Translations under genes and position numbers: made by a program
In this document: piece after piece, positions 23,155-30,882 of the stretch
How positions within the stretch are numbered: the first letter of the stretch is position 1
Layout of the letters: every line of letters begins with the position of its first letter
The notes under the pieces: model-generated
Told to the model about the DNA's origin: nothing
The model's input: the letters and a program-made list of their open reading frames with translations, nothing else
Databases searched by the model: none
Source: Streptomyces lushanensis
GTDB lineage: Bacteria; Actinomycetota; Actinomycetes; Streptomycetales; Streptomycetaceae
Length of the DNA: 42,585 nucleotides
NCBI RefSeq assembly: GCF_001700515.1
Contig: NZ_MAUD01000126.1
Location: 1-42,585, forward strand
Direction of reading: 5' to 3'

Positions 23155-24537
23155 TCAGTCCGTGATGTAGTTCTGGAGGCCCGGGACGGTGAGCGTGCCG
23201 CCGAACTGGCCCGCCTGAGTCACCTCGACCTCCGTGAAGAAGGCGAACGGTACGTTCAGCGGAGGCGGCGTCCGCGGGCTGAAGGTGACGGGGATGAGCC
23301 CGAAGAGATTGCCCTTCAGCTCCTCGGTGTACATGGTCACTTCGCCGTCGCGGATCGTGGACGTCGAGCCCGCGCGGGCCTGCACATGGCCCGTCCTGCC
23401 CTCGGGATAGACCACGGTCTGGTGCAGGTCGCCGATGTCCACCGACGTGGCCGTGAACTTCAGCGCCTTCTTCAACCTGCCGCTGCCGGTCTTCACCTCG
23501 ACGATGCCGTGGTAGTCCAGCCCGCGCAGCGTCAGCAGTGAGCTGTGCAGCGTCCAGGGATCGTCCGGCAGCAGCGGGATGCCCTGCTCCTCCTTGGCGG
23601 CGGCGAGCGCCTCGGGATCGGGAGTCGGGCAGGGGAAGGGCTCCTTGCCGTCGGCGCCCGCCGGGATGTCGTCGTCCTTGTGCGCGTCGAGTCCCTTGGC
23701 CTCGTCGTCCAGTTCCTCGACCGTGACCCCGGCCCTCTCGGCCGCCTCCCTGATGGCCTTCTCCGTATCGTCCACCACGGCGCCCGCCGCGCCGCCCGCG
23801 CCGTTCCCACCGCCCGGACCACCCGGACGCGCGGGGCTGTCCGGCGCCGGCCTCTGCGTGGACGAGGGCCTGGGCGCGGGCTCGGCGGACGGTTCGGCGG
23901 CGTCCGGCCTCTGCGGGGTGGCCGAGGGCGTCGGCGTCCGCGTGGCCGGCGTCTCCTTGCCGGGGATACCGAGGAGGTCGCCGAGTGCGTCCCCCAGCCC
24001 CAGCGGATCCAGCGGGTGCTTGGACTTCGCAGGAGCCGGAGTCGGAGCCGGCTTCGCGGTCGCCGTCGCTGTCGGCTTCGGCTCGGGCTCGGCTCCGGCG
24101 GGAGCGTCGGCGTCCTCGGAGTCCGGCCCCCACGCCGTGCTCTGCCCCGTACCCGGCTCCGCCGCTCCCGCCTCGGTTCCGTCCGGGGCCGACGGCGACT
24201 CGCCGGGCGCGGGCGACTGCGAGGGTGACCCGGACGGCGACTCCGACGGCGATCCCGAGGGCGAGGGCGACTCCGACGGGTCCGGATCGTCCGAGCGCGT
24301 CACACACGGTCCCGGCGCGAAGGGTATGTCCTTGCTGTCGTCGGCCAGCGCGAGCCTGGGGGTGAGCCCCATGCCCACGAAGACTGCCGTGGGCATGGCC
24401 GCCAGGGCGATGGCCTTGCCGGCGGGTATGTGCAGCTTGGTCAGGAGCGACTTCTTCGGAGCCGCGTGGCGCGGCCCTCTCCTCACCCGGGATTCATCGC
24501 CTCCGGCCGTGATCCGCTGGGTCTCTTCACCCCGCAC
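23155..24537 (-). CDS. Secreted Pro/Ser-rich protein of the DUF6230/DUF6114 cluster
   Basis: 460 aa from GTG 24537 (GGGAGGAACA before it), overlapping the DUF6114 gene by 11 bases. An N-terminal basic region precedes a hydrophobic stretch (AGKAIALAAMPTAVFVGMGL) and a probable cleavage at LALA-DDSKD, so it is exported. Residues about 80-260 are a low-complexity Ser/Pro/Glu/Thr spacer (SPSPSGSPSESPSGSPSQ and similar), as in wall-spanning proteins. The C-terminal 180 residues form a beta-rich domain (GLDYHGIVEVKTGSGRLKKA, VPGLQNYITD end). No enzyme motif is seen. It likely forms one operon with the DUF6114 gene. Confidence 0.75.
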   Translation of the reverse strand: MRGEETQRITAGGDESRVRRGPRHAAPKKSLLTKLHIPAGKAIALAAMPTAVFVGMGLTPRLALADDSKDIPFAPGPCVTRSDDPDPSESPSPSGSPSESPSGSPSQSPAPGESPSAPDGTEAGAAEPGTGQSTAWGPDSEDADAPAGAEPEPKPTATATAKPAPTPAPAKSKHPLDPLGLGDALGDLLGIPGKETPATRTPTPSATPQRPDAAEPSAEPAPRPSSTQRPAPDSPARPGGPGGGNGAGGAAGAVVDDTEKAIREAAERAGVTVEELDDEAKGLDAHKDDDIPAGADGKEPFPCPTPDPEALAAAKEEQGIPLLPDDPWTLHSSLLTLRGLDYHGIVEVKTGSGRLKKALKFTATSVDIGDLHQTVVYPEGRTGHVQARAGSTSTIRDGEVTMYTEELKGNLFGLIPVTFSPRTPPPLNVPFAFFTEVEVTQAGQFGGTLTVPGLQNYITD

Positions 24538-25102
24538 TGTTCCTCCCGCCGTTGGCTTGGGCAGTCGTTTCCGTCACGTTCGGGTCCTCCCCGGCGCGCG
24601 GTGCGGGAAAGGGGTCGGCGGCCCTGCCGGGTTCCGCCCTTCCGGGTTGGGCACTGCCTGGTTCCGGCGCCTGGTGAGGGATGTGGTGCTCGGTGGCCGG
24701 ACGGGGCGGCCTGCCGGGTGCCCAGGAGACCGAGAGCGCGCCGCCGAACAGGGCGAGCACGAAGCCGATGAGGAAGCCGCCGATGTTGGAGACCGGGAGG
24801 GAGACCAGTGCCAGCAGGATCGTGGCGACGCCCGCGAACACCCGGACGATGCTGTGGAACCACATCGTCAGCCCCAGGGTGACCAGCAGTACCCCGATGA
24901 TCAGCGAACCCGCGCCCGCGGTGGTGGCCATGGCCATCGTGAGATGCCCGAGCCGCAGGTTCGCGTACGGGAAGTAGGCGATCGGCGCTCCGCTCAGCAA
25001 CGTGAACAGGCCCGCCCAGAACGGCCGGGTACCTCGCCAGGCACGGAACCGAAGCCGCCAGTAGGTGAATCGTCCTCGGGGACCTGAAGACTCGCCGCTC
25101 AT
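24527..25102 (-). CDS. DUF6114 membrane protein
   Basis: 191 aa from ATG 25102. A short basic N-terminus (YWRLRFRAWRGTRPFW) leads to four or so membrane segments between residues 28 and 130 (AGLFTLLSGAPIAYFPYA, LIIGVLLVTLGLTMWF, VFAGVATILLALVSL, IGGFLIGFVLALFGGALSV). A Pro/Ala-rich cytoplasmic or external tail of about 55 residues follows. This matches the Streptomyces DUF6114 family, found beside DUF6230 proteins. Function is not known. It lies between the DUF6230 gene (125 bp upstream) and the secreted protein (overlapping). Confidence 0.8.
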   Translation of the reverse strand: MSGESSGPRGRFTYWRLRFRAWRGTRPFWAGLFTLLSGAPIAYFPYANLRLGHLTMAMATTAGAGSLIIGVLLVTLGLTMWFHSIVRVFAGVATILLALVSLPVSNIGGFLIGFVLALFGGALSVSWAPGRPPRPATEHHIPHQAPEPGSAQPGRAEPGRAADPFPAPRAGEDPNVTETTAQANGGRNSAG

Positions 25103-25227
25103 GGAAAACCGCTCCCTGGAACCGGTGTTGCCGTGAAAAAGTGTTCGGAGTGTGATCGGTGTTCGGAGTGTCCTCTGAGCGGGCGGGCGGGACCGTGTCC
25201 TACGCTCCACGCCCGCCCTGGGTGTGC

Positions 25228-25872
25228 TTAGTAGCACTCCTTGGCTTTGCCCGTGTGCAACTTCAGGCTCAGGTCGGTGAGCTTGAAGGTGCCGGCCGTG
25301 GTCGCCCACGCCGTCTGCTTCACATCGGTGAGCGTGGCCAGCCTGGCGCGCTGGGCGAACCCGAAGCGATTGACCTTGTCCTCGGTTCCGGGCTGGATCT
25401 TCGTTCCGTTGCCCGGGTCGCCCGCCGCCACACCGATGTCGATGTCGTCGAAGACCGCGTCGGCTTCGAGCTGTGCGACATCGAGGTAGATGTTCGTCGC
25501 CACGACCGGGTTGTCGACGTCCTGCCCGGCACGCAGCTCAAGGCTGACGTTCCCGAAGACCGGAACGTCCGGAGTGACCACCGACTGGCACATGTCGGTG
25601 ATCGTGGCCTTGCTGAATCCGGAGACGGCGACCGGATGCGCGGTCTTCTTGCCCTTCAGATCCGTGCCGTCGGCGATGCTTCCGTACTGGACGAAGTTCT
25701 CACCGACCAGCTTGTCGGCAGTCACCTTGAAGCTCTGGCCGGACACACTGAACGAGGCCGCCAGCGCCCCCTGTGCCAGAGCGACACCTATCGCCGCCGT
25801 CGCGGCCACGCTCGGCACCATGACGACCGCGAACCGCTTCCATCTGGTCCCGCCACGCACTTGGGACTCCAT
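25228..25872 (-). CDS. DUF6230 secreted protein
   Basis: 214 aa from ATG 25872, with a strong AAGGAGG ribosome site. The N-terminus RWKRFAVVMVPSVAATAAIG followed by VALAQGALAASFSVSG is an export signal. The mature part (QSFKVTADKLVGENFVQYGS, VSLELRAGQDVDNPVVATNIYLDVAQL) matches the DUF6230 family of Gram-positive actinomycetes, sometimes mislabelled cholesterol esterase; no hydrolase motif is present. It ends with GKAKECY, and another Cys lies at TDMCQS, so a disulfide is possible. It is first of a three-gene set and has a leader region of up to 600 bp. Confidence 0.82.
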   Translation of the reverse strand: MESQVRGGTRWKRFAVVMVPSVAATAAIGVALAQGALAASFSVSGQSFKVTADKLVGENFVQYGSIADGTDLKGKKTAHPVAVSGFSKATITDMCQSVVTPDVPVFGNVSLELRAGQDVDNPVVATNIYLDVAQLEADAVFDDIDIGVAAGDPGNGTKIQPGTEDKVNRFGFAQRARLATLTDVKQTAWATTAGTFKLTDLSLKLHTGKAKECY

Positions 25873-26218
25873 GAATTTCCTCCTTCTCGGACGTACATCT
25901 CCGGATCGGGTTGGAGCCCGTCCTGGGATGGGAGAAGTGCTACGTCCTCGGGAAGGAGAGCGCCTGCCCCGGAGACGCGGACCGCGTCCGGAACCACGGC
26001 GATCACCCCCGAGCGACAACCACTGGCCACGCCTTCGCGCAACCTCTGGACAGGCCCTGCCGGAAAGGCAGGAACCCCCCTGTCCGGTCCGGCGGCGCTG
26101 CCGCCGGTCCGCCCGGTGGGGACCCAGGACCGACGGCACGACTGGTTGCCGTGCTGGTGCGGAATTGGACCGAGCGTCGCCGATCGTGGTCCATTCACGG
26201 CCTTGACACAAGGGGGTT

Positions 26219-26236
26219 CGTTACTCACTGGTAACG
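26219..26236. promoter_or_regulatory. TTACT-type palindrome 1
   Basis: CGTTAC, TCACTG, GTAACG: perfect 6+6+6 inverted repeat. It shares TTACT and GTAA ends with the palindrome at 26351, suggesting the same regulator. Confidence 0.6.
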
Positions 26237-26262
26237 GCCCGATGGCCGACGGGCGACCCGGT

Positions 26263-26298
26263 GCCGCCGGGCGGCCACACAGGGTGCCGCCCGGCGGC
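26263..26298. terminator. 13-bp-stem hairpin downstream of the thioredoxin gene
   Basis: GCCGCCGGGCGGC (26263-26275) and its exact complement (26286-26298) enclose a 10-base loop. It lies about 200 bases after the thioredoxin gene stop and would end that transcript. It sits between the two TTACT-type palindromes. Confidence 0.75.
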
Positions 26299-26350
26299 GC
26301 GGCAGAAGCGGCGAATGGATCCCATAGCCGGACAGAACAAGGGAGGCGGC

Positions 26351-26363
26351 TTACTGCCAGTAA
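26351..26363. promoter_or_regulatory. TTACT-type palindrome 2
   Basis: TTACTG, C, CAGTAA: perfect 6+1+6 inverted repeat beside an AT-rich patch unusual for this genome. Confidence 0.6.
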
Positions 26364-26494
26364 CAGCAGTCATTTTTATCAAGATTTGGTAAAGCGCAGC
26401 CGCTGTTGCCACTGTGCCGCCGCGTCCGCGTGGTGCTGCGGAGAGGACGACGGGAACCGCCGGCCGACGCGGAACGCCGGGCCGGCGGCGGACA

Positions 26495-27466
26495 TCAGAA
26501 CAGCACTCTCGCGAGCGCCGAACGCGCCGCTGTCACCCGGGGATCGTCACCGCCGATCACCTCGAAGAGTTCCAGCAGGCGCACCCGCGCCGCCTCCCGG
26601 TCGTCACCGAACGTCCGGCGTACGGTCTCGACGAGCCGTCCGAAGGCGTCCTCCACATGACCGCCGACCAGATCGAGGTCCGCCGCGGCGATCTGCGCCT
26701 GGACGTCGTCCGGCCGCTCCGCCGCGTCCTTGCGGACCCGCGTCTGGTCCATGGCCTTCACCCGGCCGAGCAGTTCGGCCTGGGCGAGGCCGAGCTTGGC
26801 CTCCGTGTTGCCGGGATCGTCGGCGAGCACATTGCGGTACGCCTGGGCCGCGCCGGCGAAGTCGTTGGCGTCCAGCGCCTGTACGGCCGCCTCCAGCAGC
26901 GCGTCGTACGGACCGGCCGGGACGGGCCTGTCCGCCGGGCCCTGCGCCTCCGCGCCCGGATCGACGGCGATACCGGTGAGTCCGAAGCGCTCCTCCCCGA
27001 CCTGGATCAACTGGTCGAGCGTCTGGCGGATCTGGGCTTCCGGGGCCGCGCCCTGGAAGAGCGGCAGCGCCTGTCCGGCCACCACCGCGAAGACCGCGGG
27101 GATGCCCTGGATCCCGAACTGCTGCATCAGCATCTGATTGGCGTCGACATCGATCTTGGCGAGGACGAACCGGCCGTTGTACTCCTGCGCCAGCCGCTCC
27201 AGCACCGGACTGAGCTGCTTGCACGGCTCGCACCACTCGGCCCAGAAGTCGATGACGACCGGGACCTCCGTGGAGCGCTGGAGGACATCGCGCTCGAAGC
27301 CCGCCTCATCGACGTCGGTCACCAGACTGGACGGGGGGACGGCGCCGGTGTTCCCCTGGCGGGCCGCCTCGGCACGGGCCTGCTCCGCCTTCGCCTTGGC
27401 CTCGTTGGCCGCCTTCACCGCGGCGAGGTCGACGACGCCGCTCATGGACATGTTCCTAGGCTGCAT
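26495..27466 (-). CDS. Thioredoxin-fold protein with TPR-like C-terminal region (CnoX/YbbN type)
   Basis: 323 aa from ATG 27466 (GGGGGAGG upstream; ATG 27451 is an alternative). A charged Ala/Lys helix (about 14-37) precedes a thioredoxin domain (about 48-160) with active site WAEWCEPC, Cys79 and Cys82, and the cis-Pro loop GIQGIPAVFAV. The Glu in place of Gly in the CxxC motif should change redox potential. The C-terminal 150 residues are TPR-like helices (ALDANDFAGAAQAYRNVLAD, AKLGLAQAELLGR). The layout matches E. coli CnoX (YbbN), a chaperone-linked redox protein. It is transcribed alone, with a distant terminator. Confidence 0.9.
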   Translation of the reverse strand: MQPRNMSMSGVVDLAAVKAANEAKAKAEQARAEAARQGNTGAVPPSSLVTDVDEAGFERDVLQRSTEVPVVIDFWAEWCEPCKQLSPVLERLAQEYNGRFVLAKIDVDANQMLMQQFGIQGIPAVFAVVAGQALPLFQGAAPEAQIRQTLDQLIQVGEERFGLTGIAVDPGAEAQGPADRPVPAGPYDALLEAAVQALDANDFAGAAQAYRNVLADDPGNTEAKLGLAQAELLGRVKAMDQTRVRKDAAERPDDVQAQIAAADLDLVGGHVEDAFGRLVETVRRTFGDDREAARVRLLELFEVIGGDDPRVTAARSALARVLF

Positions 27467-27610
27467 GAGTACATCCTCCCCCTTCCGCACGCACTTCAGG
27501 AAAGCGGTACGCGCACCGCGGTTCGACGCGTGGTCCCCACCCGCGTCCCGTGGTTGCCGCCGCGGGCCCCTCAAGGCCCGCCGGGGGCCTTCGTCATGAG
27601 CGTCACGGGC

Positions 27611-27633
27611 TTACGCTACGGCCCGTAGCGTAA
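27611..27633. promoter_or_regulatory. 23-bp palindromic operator
   Basis: TTACGCTACGG, one base, CCGTAGCGTAA: perfect 11+1+11 inverted repeat between the thioredoxin start and the TetR gene. TTACG...CGTAA arms are typical of TetR-family operators. Confidence 0.7.
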
Positions 27634-27692
27634 CTCCCGTTTCCGGACCGCGGGTGAGATCTTTCCGGTGAACTGGCTCACAACACATCTTC

Positions 27693-27704
27693 TACCGGCC
27701 GGTA
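27693..27704. promoter_or_regulatory. 12-bp palindrome at the TetR gene start
   Basis: TACCGGCCGGTA, a perfect palindrome that runs into the possible ATG at 27704 and ends 11 bases before the ATG at 27716. Binding here would block initiation. Confidence 0.6.
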
Positions 27705-27715
27705 TGGTCGCCGTC

Positions 27716-28369
27716 ATGTGCAGCCACAGCCGTTCCGCCGATGCGCGTACGTCCCGTGGTACCTCCCGTACGGGCCGCCCGCGCAGCGCGGACGCCGACG
27801 CGGCGATCCTGGCGGCGACCAGGGCCGCCCTGGTGGAGCTGGGCTGGCCCCGGTTGACGATGAGTGATGTGGCACGCCGGGCGGGCGTCGCCAAGACCAC
27901 GCTCTACCGGCGCTGGCCGGGCAAGAGCGAACTGGTGGTGGACGCGGTCGCGGCGCTCTTCGACGAGCTCGAACTCCCCGGCTCCGACAGCCTCGTCACC
28001 GATGTCGAGGACGTGGTGCTCCAGTTCGCGGCGCTGCTGGAGCGGCCCGAGGCCAAGACCGCGCTGATGGCGGTGGTCGCGGAGGCCACGCGGGACGAGG
28101 CGCTGCGGCGGCGTATCCGCATCTCGATCGTGGACCGTCAGAAGCGGCTGGTGCTGCTCGGGCGCGAGCACGCGCAGGCCCGGGGCGAACTGCCGCGTGA
28201 GCCGGACCCCGTGACGGCCGCCAGGAGCGCGGACCTGATCTTCGACGTGATCGCCGGCACGGTGGTCCACCGCGCGCTGGTCAGCGCGCAACCGGTCGAC
28301 CGGCAGTGGGCACGCGCCTTCACGGCCCTGCTGCTGGGCGGCCTGTCCGCCGTGACGACCACGCCCTGA
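27716..28369 (+). CDS. TetR family transcriptional regulator
   Basis: 217 aa from ATG 27716; ATG 27704 (inside the palindrome) and GTG 27668 are alternatives and no good ribosome site separates them. A Ser/Arg-rich N-terminus precedes the helix-turn-helix: AILAATRAALVELGWPRLTM, then SDVARRAGVAKTTLYRRWPG and KSELVVDAV. The C-terminal part resembles the TetR_C_16/AefR-like domain (LLERPEAKTALMAVVAEATR, ARSADLIFDVIAGTVVHRAL). The upstream palindromes suggest autoregulation. The convergent ABC exporter genes belong to another operon, so its target is not obvious. Confidence 0.9.
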   Translation: MCSHSRSADARTSRGTSRTGRPRSADADAAILAATRAALVELGWPRLTMSDVARRAGVAKTTLYRRWPGKSELVVDAVAALFDELELPGSDSLVTDVEDVVLQFAALLERPEAKTALMAVVAEATRDEALRRRIRISIVDRQKRLVLLGREHAQARGELPREPDPVTAARSADLIFDVIAGTVVHRALVSAQPVDRQWARAFTALLLGGLSAVTTTP

Positions 28370-28405
28370 GGCCCGGGGCGCACCCCGCTCCCGCTGCCCC
28401 ACCGC

Positions 28406-28437
28406 CGTGCCCGGCCCCGCGCGTGCCCGGCCCCGCG
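28406..28437. repeat. 16-bp perfect tandem duplication
   Basis: CGTGCCCGGCCCCGCG occurs twice head to tail in the gap between convergent TetR and permease genes. Confidence 0.8.
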
Positions 28438-28443
28438 CGGCGG

Positions 28444-29304
28444 CTACCGCGCCAGACGGCCCAGCACCGACGAGGCCGCCGCGATGCCGACGACCGCCGC
28501 GAACGCCAGCACGCCGTAGTCCAGCAGCAGATGGGACGGCGTACCGAGCAGCAGCCCGCGCAGGGCGTCCACCTGATAGCTCAGCGGATTGATCCTGCTG
28601 ATCACCTGGAGCCAGCCGGGCATGATCGCCACCGGATAGAGCGCGTTCGAGGCGAAGAACAGCGGCATGGTGATGGCCTGGCCGATCCCCATCAGCCGGT
28701 CACGCGTCAGCACGATCCCCGCGATGGTCATCGACAGACACGAGAAGAAGGCCGAACCGAGGACCACCGCGACCGCGACGCCGAGCAGTTTCAGCGGATT
28801 CCAGGTCAGTCCCACACCGAGGGCCGCCGCAATGACGATCACCACCACGGCCTGGATCAGCGCCTTGACCCCGGAGGCGAATGCCTTGCCGCTGATCAGG
28901 GCGGCTCTCGGCGTCGGAGTGACCAGGAGTTTGGTCAGTATGCCCGCGTCCCGCTCCCAGATGATCATGATCCCGTAGAAGATCGCGATGAACATCGCGG
29001 ACTGGGCGATGATGCCGGGCGCGAGAAAGTCGATGTAGGGGATGCCGCCGGTCGGGATGGCCCTGATCCGGGTGAAGGTCTCACCGAAGATCAGCAGCCA
29101 CAGCGCGGGCTGGATGGCCCGGGTGTACAGCTCGGTACGGTCGTGGCGCAGCTTCTGGAGCTCGACCACGCACATCGCCATGACCCTGGCGGGCAGCACC
29201 TGCCAGCCGGTACGGGCGCGCGGCGGCTTGAGCAGCAGATCGAGCCGGGCGGGATCGAGGGCCTCAGCCGACCCGGGACGCTGTACGGCGCGTGTTCCTG
29301 ACAT
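28444..29304 (-). CDS. ABC-2 type exporter permease (DrrB-like)
   Basis: 286 aa, ATG 29304. After a cytoplasmic N-terminus, six membrane segments are visible (ALWLLIFGETFTRIR, LAPGIIAQSAMFIAIFYGI, ALIQAVVVIVIAAALGVGL, LLGVAVAVVLGSAFFSCL, MPLFFASNALYPVAIMPGW, VLAFAAVVGIAAASSVLG). The NPLSYQVDALRGLLLG motif near the C-terminus is typical of ABC-2 exporters of the DrrB/NodJ group. The start lies 41 bases inside the ATPase gene, so translation is coupled. Substrate unknown; export of a drug-like or lipid molecule is usual. Confidence 0.9.
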   Translation of the reverse strand: MSGTRAVQRPGSAEALDPARLDLLLKPPRARTGWQVLPARVMAMCVVELQKLRHDRTELYTRAIQPALWLLIFGETFTRIRAIPTGGIPYIDFLAPGIIAQSAMFIAIFYGIMIIWERDAGILTKLLVTPTPRAALISGKAFASGVKALIQAVVVIVIAAALGVGLTWNPLKLLGVAVAVVLGSAFFSCLSMTIAGIVLTRDRLMGIGQAITMPLFFASNALYPVAIMPGWLQVISRINPLSYQVDALRGLLLGTPSHLLLDYGVLAFAAVVGIAAASSVLGRLAR

Positions 29305-30235
29305 CGCGGAAGTCGCCTCCTTCCTCGTCCAGTCCTCGGCCCGCCACCTCGCGGAAGACGTCCTCCAGCGTCGGCATGGCGTCGTCCCGCTCCGCCGGCC
29401 CGCCGGTCGCCCCGCCCGCTCCCGGCTCGCCCGGGGCCCCGCGGCGGCGTTCGCGCAGATCGGCCCTCAGCTCGTCCGGGGTGCCGAGGGCGTGGATCCG
29501 GCCGCGGTTCATCAGCCCGACCCGGTCGCAGTACTGCTCGGCCTCGTCCATGTAGTGCGTGGTCACCAGCACGGTCATGCCCGTGGCGCGCCGTACGGCG
29601 TTGATGTGCTCCCAGACGCTGGTCCGGGCGATCGGGTCGAGTCCGATCGTCGGCTCGTCCAGCATCAGCAGCCTGGGCGCGCTGACCAGCGCCTGGGCGA
29701 GTTCGAGGCGGCGGACCATACCGCCGGAGTAGGTCTTGGCCATCCGGTCGGCCGCGCCCGTCAGATCGACGGCCTCCAGGGCCTGTGCGACGCGTTCGGC
29801 CCGCTCGCGGCGCGGGACGTCGAAGACCCGGGCGAAGAGCGTCACATTCTCGCGGCCGGTGAGCTGGGCGTCGGCGGAGAGCTGCTGCGGTACGTAGCCC
29901 AGCAGGCGGCGCACCGCCATCTTCTCCCTGGCCGCGTCGTGCCCGAAGACCCGCACCATGCCCGCGGGAACGGGCAGCAGCGTGGTGATACAGCGGATCG
30001 CGGTCGTCTTGCCCGCGCCGTTGGGACCGAGCAGTCCGAAGACCTCGCCCGCGCGGACGGAGAGGTCGAGGTCGCAGACGGCCTTGGTGTCACCGAAGGA
30101 GTAGTCCAGCCCGCGGCAGCTCACGGCCTCGGTACCGGCATCGGCATCCGCGCCCGCGTCGGCCGCATCGCCGCCCGTGACCGCACCGGTGGTGTCGCCC
30201 GCCGTGCCGGCGGCGCCCGTGGCTCTGTCCGTCAT
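29264..30235 (-). CDS. ABC exporter ATPase (DrrA-like)
   Basis: 323 aa. Walker A GPNGAGKTTAIRC, Q-loop GYVPQQL, signature YSGGMVRRLELAQAL, Walker B LLMLDEPTIGLD, and switch His in TTHYMDEAEQYCDRV are intact. It carries an Ala/Asp/Gly-rich N-terminal extension (about 40 residues) before SCRGLDYSFGD, so the true start could be later, though ATG 30235 overlaps the MarR stop by four bases. The C-terminal DrrA-type tail is short. With the permease it forms a complete half-transporter pair. Confidence 0.92.
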   Translation of the reverse strand: MTDRATGAAGTAGDTTGAVTGGDAADAGADADAGTEAVSCRGLDYSFGDTKAVCDLDLSVRAGEVFGLLGPNGAGKTTAIRCITTLLPVPAGMVRVFGHDAAREKMAVRRLLGYVPQQLSADAQLTGRENVTLFARVFDVPRRERAERVAQALEAVDLTGAADRMAKTYSGGMVRRLELAQALVSAPRLLMLDEPTIGLDPIARTSVWEHINAVRRATGMTVLVTTHYMDEAEQYCDRVGLMNRGRIHALGTPDELRADLRERRRGAPGEPGAGGATGGPAERDDAMPTLEDVFREVAGRGLDEEGGDFRDVRNTRRTASRVG

Positions 30236-30687
30236 ACGCCCTCCACTTCCTCGTGCAGGTTCTGGGCGAGTCTGCGCAGTGCCGGAAGGGCCGCGGCCAG
30301 GGCCGCGCGCTCCTCGTCCGTCAGCCGCGCCACCTGCTCACGCACCAGCGCCGAGCGCCGTGCCTCCCAGTCCGCCAGCCGCGAGGTGGCCGCCTGGGTG
30401 GGCAGCAGCAGCGCGGACCTGCGGTCGGACGGATCGGTCTCACGGCGCAGATATCCGGCCCGGCTGAGCTGATTGACCAGCGTGGAGACGGAGTTCCCGG
30501 CGAGATACAGCTCCTTGGCCGCCGCCGACACCCGGATCCCGGGCCGCGCCGCGACCAGCCGCAGCAGCTCGACCTGCGCGCCGCGCAGCCGCGGCGCCGT
30601 CATCCCCTCACGCAGCCGGCGCCGGACCATGCGCTGGACTCCCGCCAGTACATCGGCGAGCGAGTCAGGAAACTCGGCTGCGGTCAT
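30232..30687 (-). CDS. MarR family regulator of the ABC exporter operon
   Basis: 151 aa, ATG 30687. Winged-helix features: RLRGAQVELLRLVAARPGIR, VSAAAKELYLAGNSVSTLVN recognition region, and the wing GYLRRETDPSDRRSALLLPT with the conserved Asp-Arg-Arg. It is first in an operon with the exporter ATPase and permease, all overlapping. A palindrome 11 bases upstream of its start is the likely operator, so the exporter is probably induced by its ligand or substrate. Confidence 0.92.
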   Translation of the reverse strand: MTAAEFPDSLADVLAGVQRMVRRRLREGMTAPRLRGAQVELLRLVAARPGIRVSAAAKELYLAGNSVSTLVNQLSRAGYLRRETDPSDRRSALLLPTQAATSRLADWEARRSALVREQVARLTDEERAALAAALPALRRLAQNLHEEVEGV

Positions 30688-30697
30688 ACCTTCACTT

Positions 30698-30716
30698 TAG
30701 CTCTGACTAAGAGCTA
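30698..30716. promoter_or_regulatory. MarR operator
   Basis: TAGCTCT, GACTA, AGAGCTA: perfect 7+5+7 inverted repeat 11 bases upstream of the MarR start. A second nested repeat, TTAG-N6-CTAA (30697-30710), overlaps it. Confidence 0.7.
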
Positions 30717-30815
30717 TCCGCCAAGGGTGCGCCGTGAAAAGGCCGCCGGCGCCCCGGCGAACGCCGACGGCCGCCCCCGGGAGCGAGGGCGGCCGTCGGT
30801 CGCCTGTGCGGGAGA

Positions 30816-30882
30816 ACCGCGCGGCGGAGCGTGTACGAGGGGACGACGCGGCGGAGCGTGTACGTGGGAACCGCGTGGCGGC
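30816..30882. repeat. 27-bp tandem repeat at the icmA 3' end
   Basis: Two full copies and one partial copy of a 27-bp unit with core CGCGGCGGAGCGTGTACG (30820-30837 and 30847-30864). The partial third copy runs up to the icmA stop codon. Confidence 0.75.

Larger units (their letters stand above)
25873..26494. other. 622-bp noncoding region upstream of the DUF6230 gene
   Basis: Frames here lack protein character. It contains, right to left, an AT-rich patch (26371-26394), palindrome TTACTG-C-CAGTAA, a 13-bp-stem hairpin, palindrome CGTTAC-N6-GTAACG, a perfect TTGACA hexamer on the plus strand (26203-26208), and about 330 bases of leader before the strong DUF6230 ribosome site. Confidence 0.65.
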
